From JACQNR01 sp964533045 (GTDB taxonomy: Bacteria > Acidobacteriota > Terriglobia > UBA7540): a stretch of 34,222 bases of DNA. The stretch lies in contig CAZHKT010000020.1 in NCBI GenBank assembly GCA_964533045.1, forward strand, positions 1-34,222, written 5' to 3'. The notes beneath the pieces are model-generated. The model was not told the origin of the DNA. It saw only the letters and a list, made by a program, of their open reading frames with translations, and did not search any database. The position numbers were made by a program, and so were the translations under genes. Positions 1-7,843 of the stretch are shown in pieces; the first letter of the stretch is position 1; the number at the start of each line of letters is the position of its first letter.

Positions 1-125
1 CGGAGGGGCGCAAGGTCGTCCACGAGGCCGAAGCAGCCGTCCGACGAGCGGTAGCACTCGACCATCAACTGGCCACCAAGGCCGCAGTATTGCCGCCCCC
101 GCATCACGCTTGCCGGTTCCGTCAC
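1..125 (-). CDS. Partial unknown protein (N-terminal 41 residues only)
   Basis: An open frame runs off the left edge. It starts at a GTG (123-125) preceded by GGAGG (132-136) with 6 bases between, which is a strong ribosome binding site; an in-frame ATG at 102-104 is an alternative start with no comparable site. Third codon positions are mostly G or C, as in the real genes of this window. The visible peptide begins MTEPASVMRGRQYCGLGG and contains three cysteines within about 20 residues. I do not recognise the family. It is divergent from the molybdoenzyme gene, with a 209 bp shared upstream region. The ribosome binding site and codon pattern favour a real gene, but only 125 bases are present. 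Confidence 0.45.
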   Translation of the reverse strand, partial: MTEPASVMRGRQYCGLGGQLMVECYRSSDGCFGLVDDLAPL

Positions 126-334
126 GCGCCCCCTCCAAACCCTTAGTTACGGTCTTCGCTCGCCGCGATTACACCCACAATATACTTGAGGATGGCGCTC
201 GAGGGACAAACCAGATTCCAGATGCCCCATTGCGAACTCCGAAATTCGAATCCTGCTTTTCGTATTTGCACTTTCCCGTTTCTACTAGCCAAACAAGCTG
301 CGACCCGGGAGACAGGAAATGCATCTCATAAGTC

Positions 335-1357
335 ATGGCGATCGAGCGGCGGACATTCATTATCGGAGCGGTGGCAGGCGGCATCGGGCTGGTGGAATAC
401 GGCGTCGTCACCGGTTGGATGGAGGACCTGACGGCCCCGCGCGGCTTTTCTGTGAAAGACTTTGCGGATCGCGGCGAGCAGGCCGCGCTGCTGGCGATTA
501 CCCCGAACGATGACTTCTATGTCACTTCCAAGGGCGCCACGCCGCTGGTCCGCGCTGCCGATTGGAGACTGAAAGTAGACGGTTTGGTCGACCGGCCCTT
601 CGAGCTGGACTACGACGAATTGCGTGTCCTGCCGGCGATCGAGAAGCACCTGACGCTCGAATGTATTTCGAACTCCGTAGACGGCACATACATCGGCAAC
701 GCTCTGTGGCGGGGCACGGCGCTGAGGCCGCTCATCGAGCGCGCCCGGCCCCGGCCGGCCGCAGCGCACGTCGTGCTTCATGCTGCCGACGGCTTTACCA
801 CCGGACTTCCCATCGACCGCTTCTGGAACGAGGAGAACTTTCTCGCCTGGCAGATGAACGGCGAGGACCTCCCGCCCAATCACGGCTTCCCCGCGCGCAT
901 CTTCATCCCCGGCAAGTTCGGAATGAAGCAGCCTAAGTGGTTGACGCGCATTGAGTTCGTTAACAAGGCCTATTTAGGCTACTGGGAGTCGCAGGGCTGG
1001 TCGGACGAGTGCGAACGCTGGTCGCACGCGCGCTTCACCGACCTGAGCGACGGAGCGAAGATCTCGGGCAAGAACTTCGTCATCACCGGCTACGCGGTGG
1101 GCAATCTGGACGGCATTCGGAAAGTGGAAATCAGCTTTGACAACGGCGAGTCATGGCACGACACCAACCTCTTCAGCAACCCTTCGCCCCTTACTTGGAG
1201 CTTTTGGAAGTACACATGGGTCGAGCCTAGGCGCGGCACCTACCGCCTCCGCGTCCGTTCGAGCGATGGCCAGGGCCGTGTCCAGGGCGTAGGCCCCACG
1301 AGCATCTTCCCCGACGGCGCGACCGGCCAGCAGGTTGTAAAGGTTACAGTCGTTTGA
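335..1357 (+). CDS. Sulfite-oxidase-like molybdopterin-dependent oxidoreductase
   Basis: A 340-residue protein of the sulfite oxidase family, which binds Mo-molybdopterin and usually oxidises or reduces small sulfur compounds in the periplasm. Residues ~45-215 form the oxidoreductase molybdopterin domain; Cys110 in the LECISN motif is the expected Mo-ligating cysteine. Residues ~235-335 form the Ig-like dimerisation domain (motifs VEISFDNGESW and YRLRVRSSDGQG). The N-terminus has ERRTFIIG followed by a hydrophobic stretch (~8-25), a weak twin-arginine or membrane-anchor signal. The start is fixed by an in-frame TAA at 329-331, immediately upstream. No haem-binding domain or cytochrome partner lies next to it, so the electron acceptor is unknown. 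It converges on the rlpA-like gene with a 15 bp gap. Family is secure; substrate is not. Confidence 0.9.
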   Translation: MAIERRTFIIGAVAGGIGLVEYGVVTGWMEDLTAPRGFSVKDFADRGEQAALLAITPNDDFYVTSKGATPLVRAADWRLKVDGLVDRPFELDYDELRVLPAIEKHLTLECISNSVDGTYIGNALWRGTALRPLIERARPRPAAAHVVLHAADGFTTGLPIDRFWNEENFLAWQMNGEDLPPNHGFPARIFIPGKFGMKQPKWLTRIEFVNKAYLGYWESQGWSDECERWSHARFTDLSDGAKISGKNFVITGYAVGNLDGIRKVEISFDNGESWHDTNLFSNPSPLTWSFWKYTWVEPRRGTYRLRVRSSDGQGRVQGVGPTSIFPDGATGQQVVKVTVV

Positions 1358-1372
1358 AAAGGATAGTCCCGA

Positions 1373-1858
1373 CTAATCGCGGATCAGATCAACCTTCGGG
1401 GATGGTTGAACAGAGGCAGGAACAATGCTCGCCCGGCCTTTGGAGGCGTGGGATGGCCGGGGTCTCGGCACGACTCGGATGCGGACCTTGGCGATTCCCG
1501 CTCCCACGAAACCCAGGGCTTGTGCGGTGGCTTTTGAGACGTCGAGCATCCGCCCCTCGATGGAAGGGCCCCGATCATTGATGCGGACGACGACCGAGCG
1601 GCCATTCCGAAGGTTGGTGATTTCCACCCAGCTTCCCAACGGCAGCTCCGGATGGGCAGCAGTAAGTCCATTCATATCAAATACTTCACCGGCGGCCGTG
1701 GCTTTCCCATGGAACTCCTCGCCGTACCAACTGGCGACACCCTCATTGGGATCAGTGACGGGAGGGACAGCCGGAGTCCGGCCCATCGGAACCGCTCGAA
1801 AGCTGGGAGACCACAGGAGTGTTATAGCTAGGGCCGAACCAAACAGGTATTTCTTCAT
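1373..1858 (-). CDS. rlpA: RlpA-like protein (double-psi beta-barrel, septal/wall lytic type)
   Basis: A 161-residue secreted protein of the RlpA family. Family members bind or cleave denuded peptidoglycan glycans; some are lytic transglycosylases. The signal peptide is residues 1-~23 (MKKYLFGSALAITLLW onward). The barrel carries the signature blocks GVASWYGEEFHGKATAAGE, LTAAHPELPLGS, NGRSVVVRINDRGP and LDVSKATAQALG; the Asp of INDRGP is the conserved catalytic-site residue. There is no C-terminal SPOR domain, so septal targeting through denuded glycans is not encoded here. I chose the ATG at 1856-1858 because it follows GGAAGG (1862-1867), whereas the longer frame back to 1954 would overlap the promoter -35 box. 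The leader has a hairpin immediately before the ribosome binding site. Confidence 0.88.
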   Translation of the reverse strand: MKKYLFGSALAITLLWSPSFRAVPMGRTPAVPPVTDPNEGVASWYGEEFHGKATAAGEVFDMNGLTAAHPELPLGSWVEITNLRNGRSVVVRINDRGPSIEGRMLDVSKATAQALGFVGAGIAKVRIRVVPRPRPSHASKGRASIVPASVQPSPKVDLIRD

Positions 1859-1870
1859 CGACCTTCCTTC

Positions 1871-1885
1871 GGGGCGCCACGCCCC
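1871..1885 (-). promoter_or_regulatory. Leader hairpin directly upstream of the rlpA ribosome binding site
   Basis: Perfect 6 bp inverted repeat GGGGCG/CGCCCC with a 3-base loop. On the minus strand it ends three bases before the GGAAGG ribosome binding site (1862-1867). With the promoter at 1926-1954 it lies in the middle of a ~60 nt leader. A stem here could limit ribosome access or simply be one of the many intergenic hairpins of this genome. Confidence 0.45.
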
Positions 1886-1925
1886 AACTGCTACGAGTTT
1901 GCACTTGCCCCGGGAAAGTCCCAAG

Positions 1926-1954
1926 AATATACAAAATATGGAAGGATTTGTCAA
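1926..1954 (-). promoter_or_regulatory. Sigma-70-type promoter for the rlpA-like gene
   Basis: On the minus strand, TTGACA (1949-1954) is separated by 17 bases from TATATT (1926-1931). The -35 is consensus, the spacing is ideal and the -10 has 5 of 6 consensus bases. The spacer is AT-rich, in contrast to the surrounding GC-rich DNA. Predicted transcription starts near 1919, giving a leader of about 60 nt. Confidence 0.75.
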
Positions 1955-2020
1955 GTCGGGCGCACCAGATGCCGACTGTCCGACCTGTAAGGAGCACTGG
2001 GGGACGCTGAGACCCAGAGA

Positions 2021-3676
2021 CTACCTGTGAGCAAGTGCCTGACTCAGTGGCGTGCCCACGGAGCCTGCGGGCGGCTCAATCCCCAGTGCAGAGGCGACCG
2101 TGGCGGCGAGGTCCACAGGCTGGCAAGGTTCCGAGTACCGGCCCGGGCGAAAAGCCGAGCCCCAGAACATCAGCGGAACTTGAGCGTCATACGTCCAAGG
2201 GGTTCCGTGGGTCGCGCTGCTTTCCCGACCGGAAGCGACGGCATAAGGCTCGAGCACGAAGAAGACGTCGCCGCTTCGCTGTAAGTTGAAGCTGTTGAAG
2301 ACCTTATGGGGAATCGAGTTTTTCGGATGGCCGCCCCGGAGCACCTCCGAGCGGGTGTAGGCGGCGAAAATTCCGGGAACCTCGACGGCAGCCCGCGCCG
2401 CTTCTTCGGCGGCCTTTTCCGGGCTCACCTGCCGTCGGGCGATGGTCTCCTGGTTTAAGAAAATATAAGGCGTATCGAGGTTTTCAATCCAATTGTCCTC
2501 GCCGAAGGCAGTCCCAAGCCGGGCTTGGACGGCTTCTCTTACGGTCTTGGATTCAAACAGCCCGTGTCCCAAGTTGTGCCCGGTGATGTATTCCGGCGTA
2601 GGGGAAACTCCGTGATCGCTGGAAAGCGCAATCCAAACATTTTGAAGGCCGAGAGATTTGTCCAGGTCATCGAGGAAGGCGGCCAGTTCACGGTCAGTTC
2701 GCAGGGTCATATCAGCCACTTGAGAGCTATACGGGCCGTACTCGTGCCCGACGAAGTCGTTGGCGGAGGGGCAAATGACCAGCAGGTCGGTCCCCGGCCC
2801 CTGTCCCAGCTTCTCTTCTCGCAAGGCCGCCCGGGCCAGGCTCAACTCGACTTCGTTCATATACGGAGTCTTTTCAATCCAGTTGAGGAACCTGGGGCTG
2901 GGGCAAGGCTCCCCCGCCGCCGGCCGGTACTCGCTGAAGACGCGCCCCGCCGCTCCGGGCGTCTCGGGCAGGGCTTGCCAGGGCTTCCCGCAATACCTTT
3001 TCAGCGGCTCCTGCCGGTTAAACTCGGCTACCCACGCCGGTAGTTTGTCCATATAGTAGGTGCTGGATACAAAGCGGCCTGTCCTTCCGTCGTACCAGTA
3101 GGCGGCGTTGGCGGTGCGTCCACCCAGAAAAATCGCTGCCCGGTCCTTCATGGAAATGGAAATGACTTTCGACTCGAATTGGGTCGCCATCCGCAGGGCG
3201 TCGCCCAGCGTATCGCTCATCAGCCGGCGAGGCGAGGCGCCACGCTGGTCGCGGGAGCCTTCGTCAGAATCCACGACGCGAGTGTTCGGGTCCTCGATGC
3301 AGTTCACCGTGCGCTGGAGCGAGCGGTCATACCAGGAGTTGCCGATAATGCCGTGAACGTTGGGATAAGTACCGGTCGAAAGCGTGGCGTGGCCGGGTCC
3401 GGTGATCGTGGAGGCGTAGTCGTACTGGCAGTGGGTGAAGCGTGCGCCCCCCATCAGGCGGCTGAATCCGCCGGGCACAAAGTAGGGTTGAAAGCGGTCC
3501 AGGTAATCGGCGCGAAACTGGTCGACGATGATCAACAGAACCAGCTTGGGTCGCAGCGGGGCCTTCGCCGGCATGGAACGCGGCTGCGAAAACCCGGCAA
3601 GCCCCGCGCCCATCGCCAGCAGCGCCAGCACGATGAGAATGAGAAGCGGATAGACTCTTTTCCTTGAGCTTTGCAT
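2021..3676 (-). CDS. Alkaline phosphatase family protein (PafA/NPP-like phosphomonoesterase)
   Basis: A 551-residue secreted or membrane-anchored metal phosphatase of the alkaline phosphatase superfamily (type I phosphodiesterase/PafA branch). Hydrophobic residues 9-29 are the signal or anchor. Active-site elements are visible in order: Asp52 (VDQFRAD, metal), Thr92 in TGPGHAT (nucleophile), Asn113 in GNSWYD, Lys177 and Arg179 in SMKDRAA, Asp307/His311 in NDFVGHEYG, Asp354-His355 in SSDHG, and His490 in THGTPW. The Asn plus Lys-x-Arg set is the arrangement known from PafA-type phosphate monoesterases rather than diester-specific NPPs, so release of inorganic phosphate from organic monoesters in the periplasm is the likely job. 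It lies upstream of the rlpA-like gene in the same direction, but that gene has its own promoter. Confidence 0.9.
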   Translation of the reverse strand: MQSSRKRVYPLLILIVLALLAMGAGLAGFSQPRSMPAKAPLRPKLVLLIIVDQFRADYLDRFQPYFVPGGFSRLMGGARFTHCQYDYASTITGPGHATLSTGTYPNVHGIIGNSWYDRSLQRTVNCIEDPNTRVVDSDEGSRDQRGASPRRLMSDTLGDALRMATQFESKVISISMKDRAAIFLGGRTANAAYWYDGRTGRFVSSTYYMDKLPAWVAEFNRQEPLKRYCGKPWQALPETPGAAGRVFSEYRPAAGEPCPSPRFLNWIEKTPYMNEVELSLARAALREEKLGQGPGTDLLVICPSANDFVGHEYGPYSSQVADMTLRTDRELAAFLDDLDKSLGLQNVWIALSSDHGVSPTPEYITGHNLGHGLFESKTVREAVQARLGTAFGEDNWIENLDTPYIFLNQETIARRQVSPEKAAEEAARAAVEVPGIFAAYTRSEVLRGGHPKNSIPHKVFNSFNLQRSGDVFFVLEPYAVASGRESSATHGTPWTYDAQVPLMFWGSAFRPGRYSEPCQPVDLAATVASALGIEPPAGSVGTPLSQALAHR

Positions 3677-3806
3677 TGCGCCTTAGAGTTTAGCAGATTC
3701 GGGCAAATCGAGGGTGTGTCCCCTCCCCCTCGCCAAACCGCGCAAGGTCATCTAAAATTGCGGCGGGCGCGTCCGGGCCGTTCGGGAGCGACTTCACCAC
3801 CAAGCC

Positions 3807-4691
3807 ATGCGAATCCTGGCCAATCGAGATCACCCCCAACTCGGGCGCGGAAGGTGTATCAGCATTCCGTTAATCCTGGCTTGTTGTTTCGCGTCAAGCC
3901 TGGCGCTGGGCCGAGTGCAAACGAACTCGACCCCCGCAACAGCCAGCTCTCAGCCTTCCGCCGAACCTGAAACAGCGCCTGCGGCAGCCCTCGAATATGA
4001 GGCGCGGCTCCTCCATGCCTACGGCGCGGTGCTGAAGGCAGGGAACGGGGTGATTCTCCCACCCGCGATTCAATTTCCGGACGAAGATGCCGTCACCAAT
4101 TGGCAGGCGGGCGTGCCGACAGAGAAAACCACGATTGGCAGGGTGACCATCGAGCTGCAGAAGCCGGCCATGCAGGCGTTGCTCGCCGCGCGCGAGGATT
4201 TGCAGAAGATCAAGCTCGACGTGCGGCCCGCGCTGCGCGATGCCGCGCGCCGCAGTTTTGCCGACACGGAGCGCCTGTGGAAAAAACGGGTCGAAGCGGG
4301 CCTCTACCATTGGTACAAGAGGAAGAAGATCTCCCGCAAGGAACTGCGCCGCTTGCGCGCCCTGCCCCACCCCGACCAGGCGATGGAAATCGTCCAGCTG
4401 GAAGCCCAGGGGCTCTTCTTCAGCACCAATTTGAAGAAATCGATTCTGGTTTCCGCCGCGCCGCCCGGCGCGTCGCAGCATCTCACGATGTTGGCGCTCG
4501 ACATCCGGGACCACGAAAAGGCCAAGGTGCGCGAGGCCCTGGCGCGCCACGGCTGGTTCCAGACCGTCGCGGGCGACTTCGGACACTTCACTTATCTTGG
4601 CTGTCGCGAAGAGAATTTACCCGGTTTGGGGCTGAGCAAGGTGCTCGTCGAAAAGCGCGCTTTCTGGGTCCCAGTGCGGCTCGAAAAGTAG
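3807..4691 (+). CDS. Secreted M15/VanY-like peptidase-fold protein
   Basis: A 294-residue protein with an N-terminal hydrophobic segment (~17-34) and a Thr/Ala/Pro-rich linker (~38-60). The C-terminal part resembles the zinc D,D-/L,D-carboxypeptidase fold (M15, VanY/VanX): Ser223-Gln-His225 and Asp232 have the family spacing (His to Asp of 7), and Asp257-Phe-Gly-His260 followed by FTYLG matches the position of the Glu-x-x-His metal/catalytic motif. The usual Glu is an Asp. The middle region (~130-200) is basic and helical with no match I know. If active it would trim peptide stems of peptidoglycan in the periplasm. It is divergent from the phosphatase (130 bp between starts) and converges on the J-domain gene. 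The M15 assignment is moderate; activity is uncertain. Confidence 0.6.
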   Translation: MRILANRDHPQLGRGRCISIPLILACCFASSLALGRVQTNSTPATASSQPSAEPETAPAAALEYEARLLHAYGAVLKAGNGVILPPAIQFPDEDAVTNWQAGVPTEKTTIGRVTIELQKPAMQALLAAREDLQKIKLDVRPALRDAARRSFADTERLWKKRVEAGLYHWYKRKKISRKELRRLRALPHPDQAMEIVQLEAQGLFFSTNLKKSILVSAAPPGASQHLTMLALDIRDHEKAKVREALARHGWFQTVAGDFGHFTYLGCREENLPGLGLSKVLVEKRAFWVPVRLEK

Positions 4692-4704
4692 AGATCCGGC
4701 GAGA

Positions 4705-4953
4705 CTATTCGGGGGAAAGAAAGGGATTGCGATCCCGCGCGGCCTCGCGGAGCTGGCGGTCGTAAAGCTTGCGCTTGACAGGGTCGGAGAGAATATCCCA
4801 GGCTTCGACGATGGCTTGAAAGCGCGTGCCCTCAATGCCGGGCGTGCGGTCGGGATGGTAGATCTTCACCTTCTCCCGGAAAGCCTTTTTGATTTCGGCC
4901 GGCGTGGCGTCCGGCTTCACGCCCAGCAGTTCGTAATGGGTGTAGGTGCGCAT
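4705..4953 (-). CDS. Minimal J-domain protein (DnaJ-like co-chaperone)
   Basis: An 82-residue protein consisting of little more than a J domain. It opens with THYELLGVKPDATPAEIKKA, has the invariant HPD tripeptide (residues ~34-36, YHPDRT) that stimulates DnaK ATPase, and then the third-helix block FQAIVEAWDILSDPVKRKLYD. The Gly/Phe region, zinc fingers and substrate-binding domain of DnaJ are absent, so it should act as a specialised co-chaperone and not as general DnaJ. No signal peptide; cytoplasmic. It converges with the M15-like gene (13 bp gap). The family call is firm; its client is unknown. Confidence 0.88.
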   Translation of the reverse strand: MRTYTHYELLGVKPDATPAEIKKAFREKVKIYHPDRTPGIEGTRFQAIVEAWDILSDPVKRKLYDRQLREAARDRNPFLSPE

Positions 4954-5588
4954 CGTTCTGCAAACGGCCCCCGCGGATTGCCGCCGCGCCGTCGTCCGTC
5001 ATCAAGGAAGTTAGCCAACCCCGGCATGGGCTGGCAAAATGATCTTCTTGGTAAATTGGTTCGACGGCAACCCACGCGCCCCGTGAAGTAAGAAGCTCCC
5101 CGCGAGCTACTCACCATCATGCGCAGATTCGCGCCTCAACGCAACCAAAATATGAATGAAGCGGATGACACAGGCCGCTAATAGCGTCGCCCGGTGCCAG
5201 CCCCCTCTCGCTGTCCGGAACCGCTCGGAGGGTCGCTCTCCTCCCGCCCCTCGCCTGCCTGACGGCGGAGTTGAATTCAACCCCGGAATCCACCTGATGA
5301 TTAAACCAAACATGGGGCAGGTCAATGACACTCTGCACTACCGGCGACACGGAGGGCGAGAGGCCTTCGTACCTATCCGATCTGAGACTCACAGAACCTC
5401 ATCCCATCCGCGGTGGCGCAAACAGTGTTCGCTCATGCCGGCATTGGACTGAGCCAAGGAGATGGCGTTCGAAGCGCAGGAGTAATACGATGCGAAGCGC
5501 GCGCTTAATCGCTGACATCCCCCAACGATGTCTGCGCCACCCCCGAGAAAGCCAAGTACCGGCGGTCAGAGTCCGCCGCTACAGGGCT
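4954..5588. other. 635 bp gap without a supported gene
   Basis: Several short open frames exist on both strands, but none has a ribosome binding site with a sensible start, a recognisable domain or the strong G/C third-position bias of neighbouring genes. The segment between about 5110 and 5560 looks less GC-rich and more mixed in composition than its surroundings. It may be the remnant of a lost gene, or hold the promoter of the J-domain gene. I see no tRNA fold, long inverted repeat or array here. Confidence 0.5.
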
Positions 5589-6776
5589 TCATGCGGCGCG
5601 GGGCCTGGCGCCGCGCGAGCGGAAGTCGCTGATCAGAACCTTGGAAATCTCCTCGCGCTGGATCTGGTTGGTGCCTTCGTAGATCTGGGTGATCTTGGCG
5701 TCGCGCATGAATTTCTCGACGGGATAATCGTGCATGTAGCCGTAGCCGCCGTAGATCTGCACGGCATCCACGGTCACGTCCATGGCGACGTCCGAGGCGT
5801 AGCACTTCGCCATGGCGCTGTAGAGCGTGGGCCGCTCCCGGGGCTGGCGGTCAATGTGCCGCGCCGTGGCGTAAACCAGCGCGCGCGCCGCTTCGATCTT
5901 CATGGCCATATCGGCCATCATGAAGCGTAGTCCCTGGAACGATCCGATAGGCGCGTCGAACTGGCGCCGCGTGCAGGCGTATTCCAGCGCCAGATCGAAC
6001 GCTCCCTGCGCGATACCCAGCGCCTGCGCGCCCACGCCGGGTCGAGACACGTCGAACGTCTTCATCGCCGTGATAAATCCGGTGCCCTCGCGGCCCAGGC
6101 AGTTGGTGATGGGCACGCGGCAATCCTGAAAGATCAGTTCGCGCGTGGCGGAGGCGCGGATGCCCAGCTTGTCCTCCTTCTTGCCGAAGGTGAAGCCCGG
6201 CGTGCCCTTCTCCACCACGATGCAGGAGGCGCCGCGCGGCCCCTTGGCGGGATTGGTCAGCGCGATAACGGTGTAGATTTCCGCTTCGCCGCCGTTGGTG
6301 ATCCACTGCTTGGTGCCGTTGAGGACATAGTGGTCGCCGTCGCGAAGGGCGGTGGTGCGAACCGCCCCGGCATCCGACCCGGCCTGCGGCTCGGTGAGGG
6401 CAAAGGCGGCGAGCTTTCTGCCGGCGGCAATATCCGGCAGCCAGCGCTGTTTCTGTTCCTCGCTGCCGGAGAGGAGGATAGGAATCGCCCCCAGCGCCGT
6501 GCCGGCGAAAGCCAGCGCGATGCCCGCGCACGCCTTGGAAAGCTCTTCGGTAACGATGACCATGTTCATGATAGGCGTGCCATCGGTAAGGCCCTCGTAC
6601 TTTTCGTCGATATAGACGCGGAAGAGGTCCGCCTCGGCCAGCACCTTCACGACGGGCCAGGGAAACTTGGCCTCTCGGTCGTATTCGGTGGCCACCGGCC
6701 GGATTTCCTTCTCGGCAATCTCGCGCGCCAGGTCGCGAATGGCCATCTGATATTCAGTGAAGCCGTAATCGAGCAT
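5589..6776 (-). CDS. Acyl-CoA dehydrogenase
   Basis: A 395-residue FAD enzyme catalysing the first, alpha-beta dehydrogenation step of fatty or branched acyl-CoA oxidation in the cytoplasm, passing electrons to ETF. All three ACAD domains are present. Signature 1 is FALTEPQAGSDA (~125-136), the flavin-contacting block is QWITNGGEAEIYTV (157-170), and signature 2 is IYGGYGYMHDYPVEKFMRD (341-359). Glu367 in IYEGTNQIQ is the catalytic base at the short/medium-chain position. Length is typical. The ATG at 6774-6776 follows GGAGG with good spacing, so the longer upstream open frame is not used. The chain-length class cannot be read from sequence alone. No ETF or hydratase gene is adjacent. Confidence 0.93.
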   Translation of the reverse strand: MLDYGFTEYQMAIRDLAREIAEKEIRPVATEYDREAKFPWPVVKVLAEADLFRVYIDEKYEGLTDGTPIMNMVIVTEELSKACAGIALAFAGTALGAIPILLSGSEEQKQRWLPDIAAGRKLAAFALTEPQAGSDAGAVRTTALRDGDHYVLNGTKQWITNGGEAEIYTVIALTNPAKGPRGASCIVVEKGTPGFTFGKKEDKLGIRASATRELIFQDCRVPITNCLGREGTGFITAMKTFDVSRPGVGAQALGIAQGAFDLALEYACTRRQFDAPIGSFQGLRFMMADMAMKIEAARALVYATARHIDRQPRERPTLYSAMAKCYASDVAMDVTVDAVQIYGGYGYMHDYPVEKFMRDAKITQIYEGTNQIQREEISKVLISDFRSRGARPRAA

Positions 6777-6843
6777 GAACGATAACCTCCGAGATGCTCC
6801 CGCGGCGCAATGCGGGCGCCGGCTTGATTGGGATCGAAGAATC

Positions 6844-6882
6844 GGCGGTCGCTGTCCTGCGTCAGGACAGGCTTCAACCGCC
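6844..6882. repeat. Two-tier intergenic hairpin
   Basis: An inner 8 bp stem CTGTCCTG/CAGGACAG (6852-6859, 6863-6870) with a 3-base loop sits inside outer arms GGCGGT (6844-6849) and ACCGCC (6877-6882). It lies in the 121 bp gap between two minus-strand genes. It may terminate the upstream gene's transcript or belong to the genome's intergenic palindrome group; there is no U-tract. Confidence 0.55.
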
Positions 6883-6897
6883 GCTACCGGCAGATCC

Positions 6898-7659
6898 TCA
6901 GGCTGCGTTGCCGCTGGCCCTGACTGCCGTCTGCGGCAGGTCGGCCCACAGGGCCGGGCGTGCAATCCAGATGTCGCCGCCGCGCAGCACGAACCGGCAG
7001 TAATCCTCCACATCGCCGCTGCGGAAGGAACTGACGTCAATTTCTCCCTCGAGCGTGGAAGCGGGGTCGGTGATGCGGATCAGCGTCCGGATCAGCTCCA
7101 GCACGCTGGCGTTGACGTCCATAAAGCGGACATCAAGCTTGGGGCCGGTCTGCAAGATCTCGAACTCACCTTGTGGATAAAGACCCGAGAACCGTTCGAT
7201 CACGGCCTTCAGTTCGTCGGCCGCGCCCGGGTGGGCCTGGAAGCGGACCACGCCATTAAGCCGCTGATAGGCGTCGAAGACCACGGGCGTCGCGCCTTCC
7301 TTGTAAGGCTCCCATTTGGCACGGGAGTAATCCGGTTGCGCCCAGGCCACGGTCACAAACGCGCCCTCCCAGACCTTGATGCGGACCGACTGGCCCGTCT
7401 GCTCGTCCAGGTAATAGAGCGCTCCACCGGGAATCTGCTTGCGTTCCTGATCGGGGATGGCGGCCAGAAAATCGAACAGTTCGCCGGTGATCTCCCGCAT
7501 GGCCGGCAGATCGTCGGGCTGGACGTGCCGAACCACCAGACTGTTGGCTTCCGGAGTAAACTCCAGCCATGTCGCTGGGATCTTATCCAGCTTCTTCTGA
7601 GTTTCCGGGCTCAACTTGCCCAGTTCAATCCGGCCGGTGCAGCCTAGGTGAGTGCGCAT
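6898..7659 (-). CDS. Conserved-looking protein of unknown function (253 aa)
   Basis: I do not recognise this protein. The ATG at 7657-7659 follows GGGGGAG at a suitable distance, and codon third positions are strongly G/C, so it is very likely real. It has no signal peptide and no membrane helix, so it should be cytoplasmic. It begins MRTHLGCTGRIELGKL, contains an acidic, aromatic-rich middle and ends in a C-terminal part with repeated beta-strand-like blocks (for example GGDIWIARPALWADLP). No nucleotide-binding loop, zinc cluster or catalytic triad is evident. The acyl-CoA dehydrogenase gene lies downstream on the same strand 121 bp away, separated by a hairpin, so co-transcription is possible but not shown. 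It is divergent from phosphofructokinase. Confidence 0.75.
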   Translation of the reverse strand: MRTHLGCTGRIELGKLSPETQKKLDKIPATWLEFTPEANSLVVRHVQPDDLPAMREITGELFDFLAAIPDQERKQIPGGALYYLDEQTGQSVRIKVWEGAFVTVAWAQPDYSRAKWEPYKEGATPVVFDAYQRLNGVVRFQAHPGAADELKAVIERFSGLYPQGEFEILQTGPKLDVRFMDVNASVLELIRTLIRITDPASTLEGEIDVSSFRSGDVEDYCRFVLRGGDIWIARPALWADLPQTAVRASGNAA

Positions 7660-7744
7660 TTTTTCTCCCCCAGTGGGTGGATAGGCGACGGAAAATCCCA
7701 CCCCACCCCCTGAAAACTCCGGAGTTGCACTTTTGGGGCCAAGC

Positions 7745-7773
7745 CTGACCGCCCGGCCAAATTGCGCTATGAT
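7745..7773 (+). promoter_or_regulatory. Probable promoter of the phosphofructokinase gene
   Basis: CTGACC (7745-7750), 17 bases, then TATGAT (7768-7773). The -10 has 5 of 6 consensus bases; the -35 is weaker (TGAC core). It would give a leader of about 65 nt that includes a strong Shine-Dalgarno-like AAAGGAGG at 7800-7807, about 36 bases before the ATG, which is too far for ordinary initiation. Confidence 0.45.
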
Positions 7774-7843
7774 GAGCCGCAGCCGATGACCGTTCTGAGA
7801 AAGGAGGTAGCGCAAGTCCTGGTCTTGGGCTTGCGGCTCTTCT

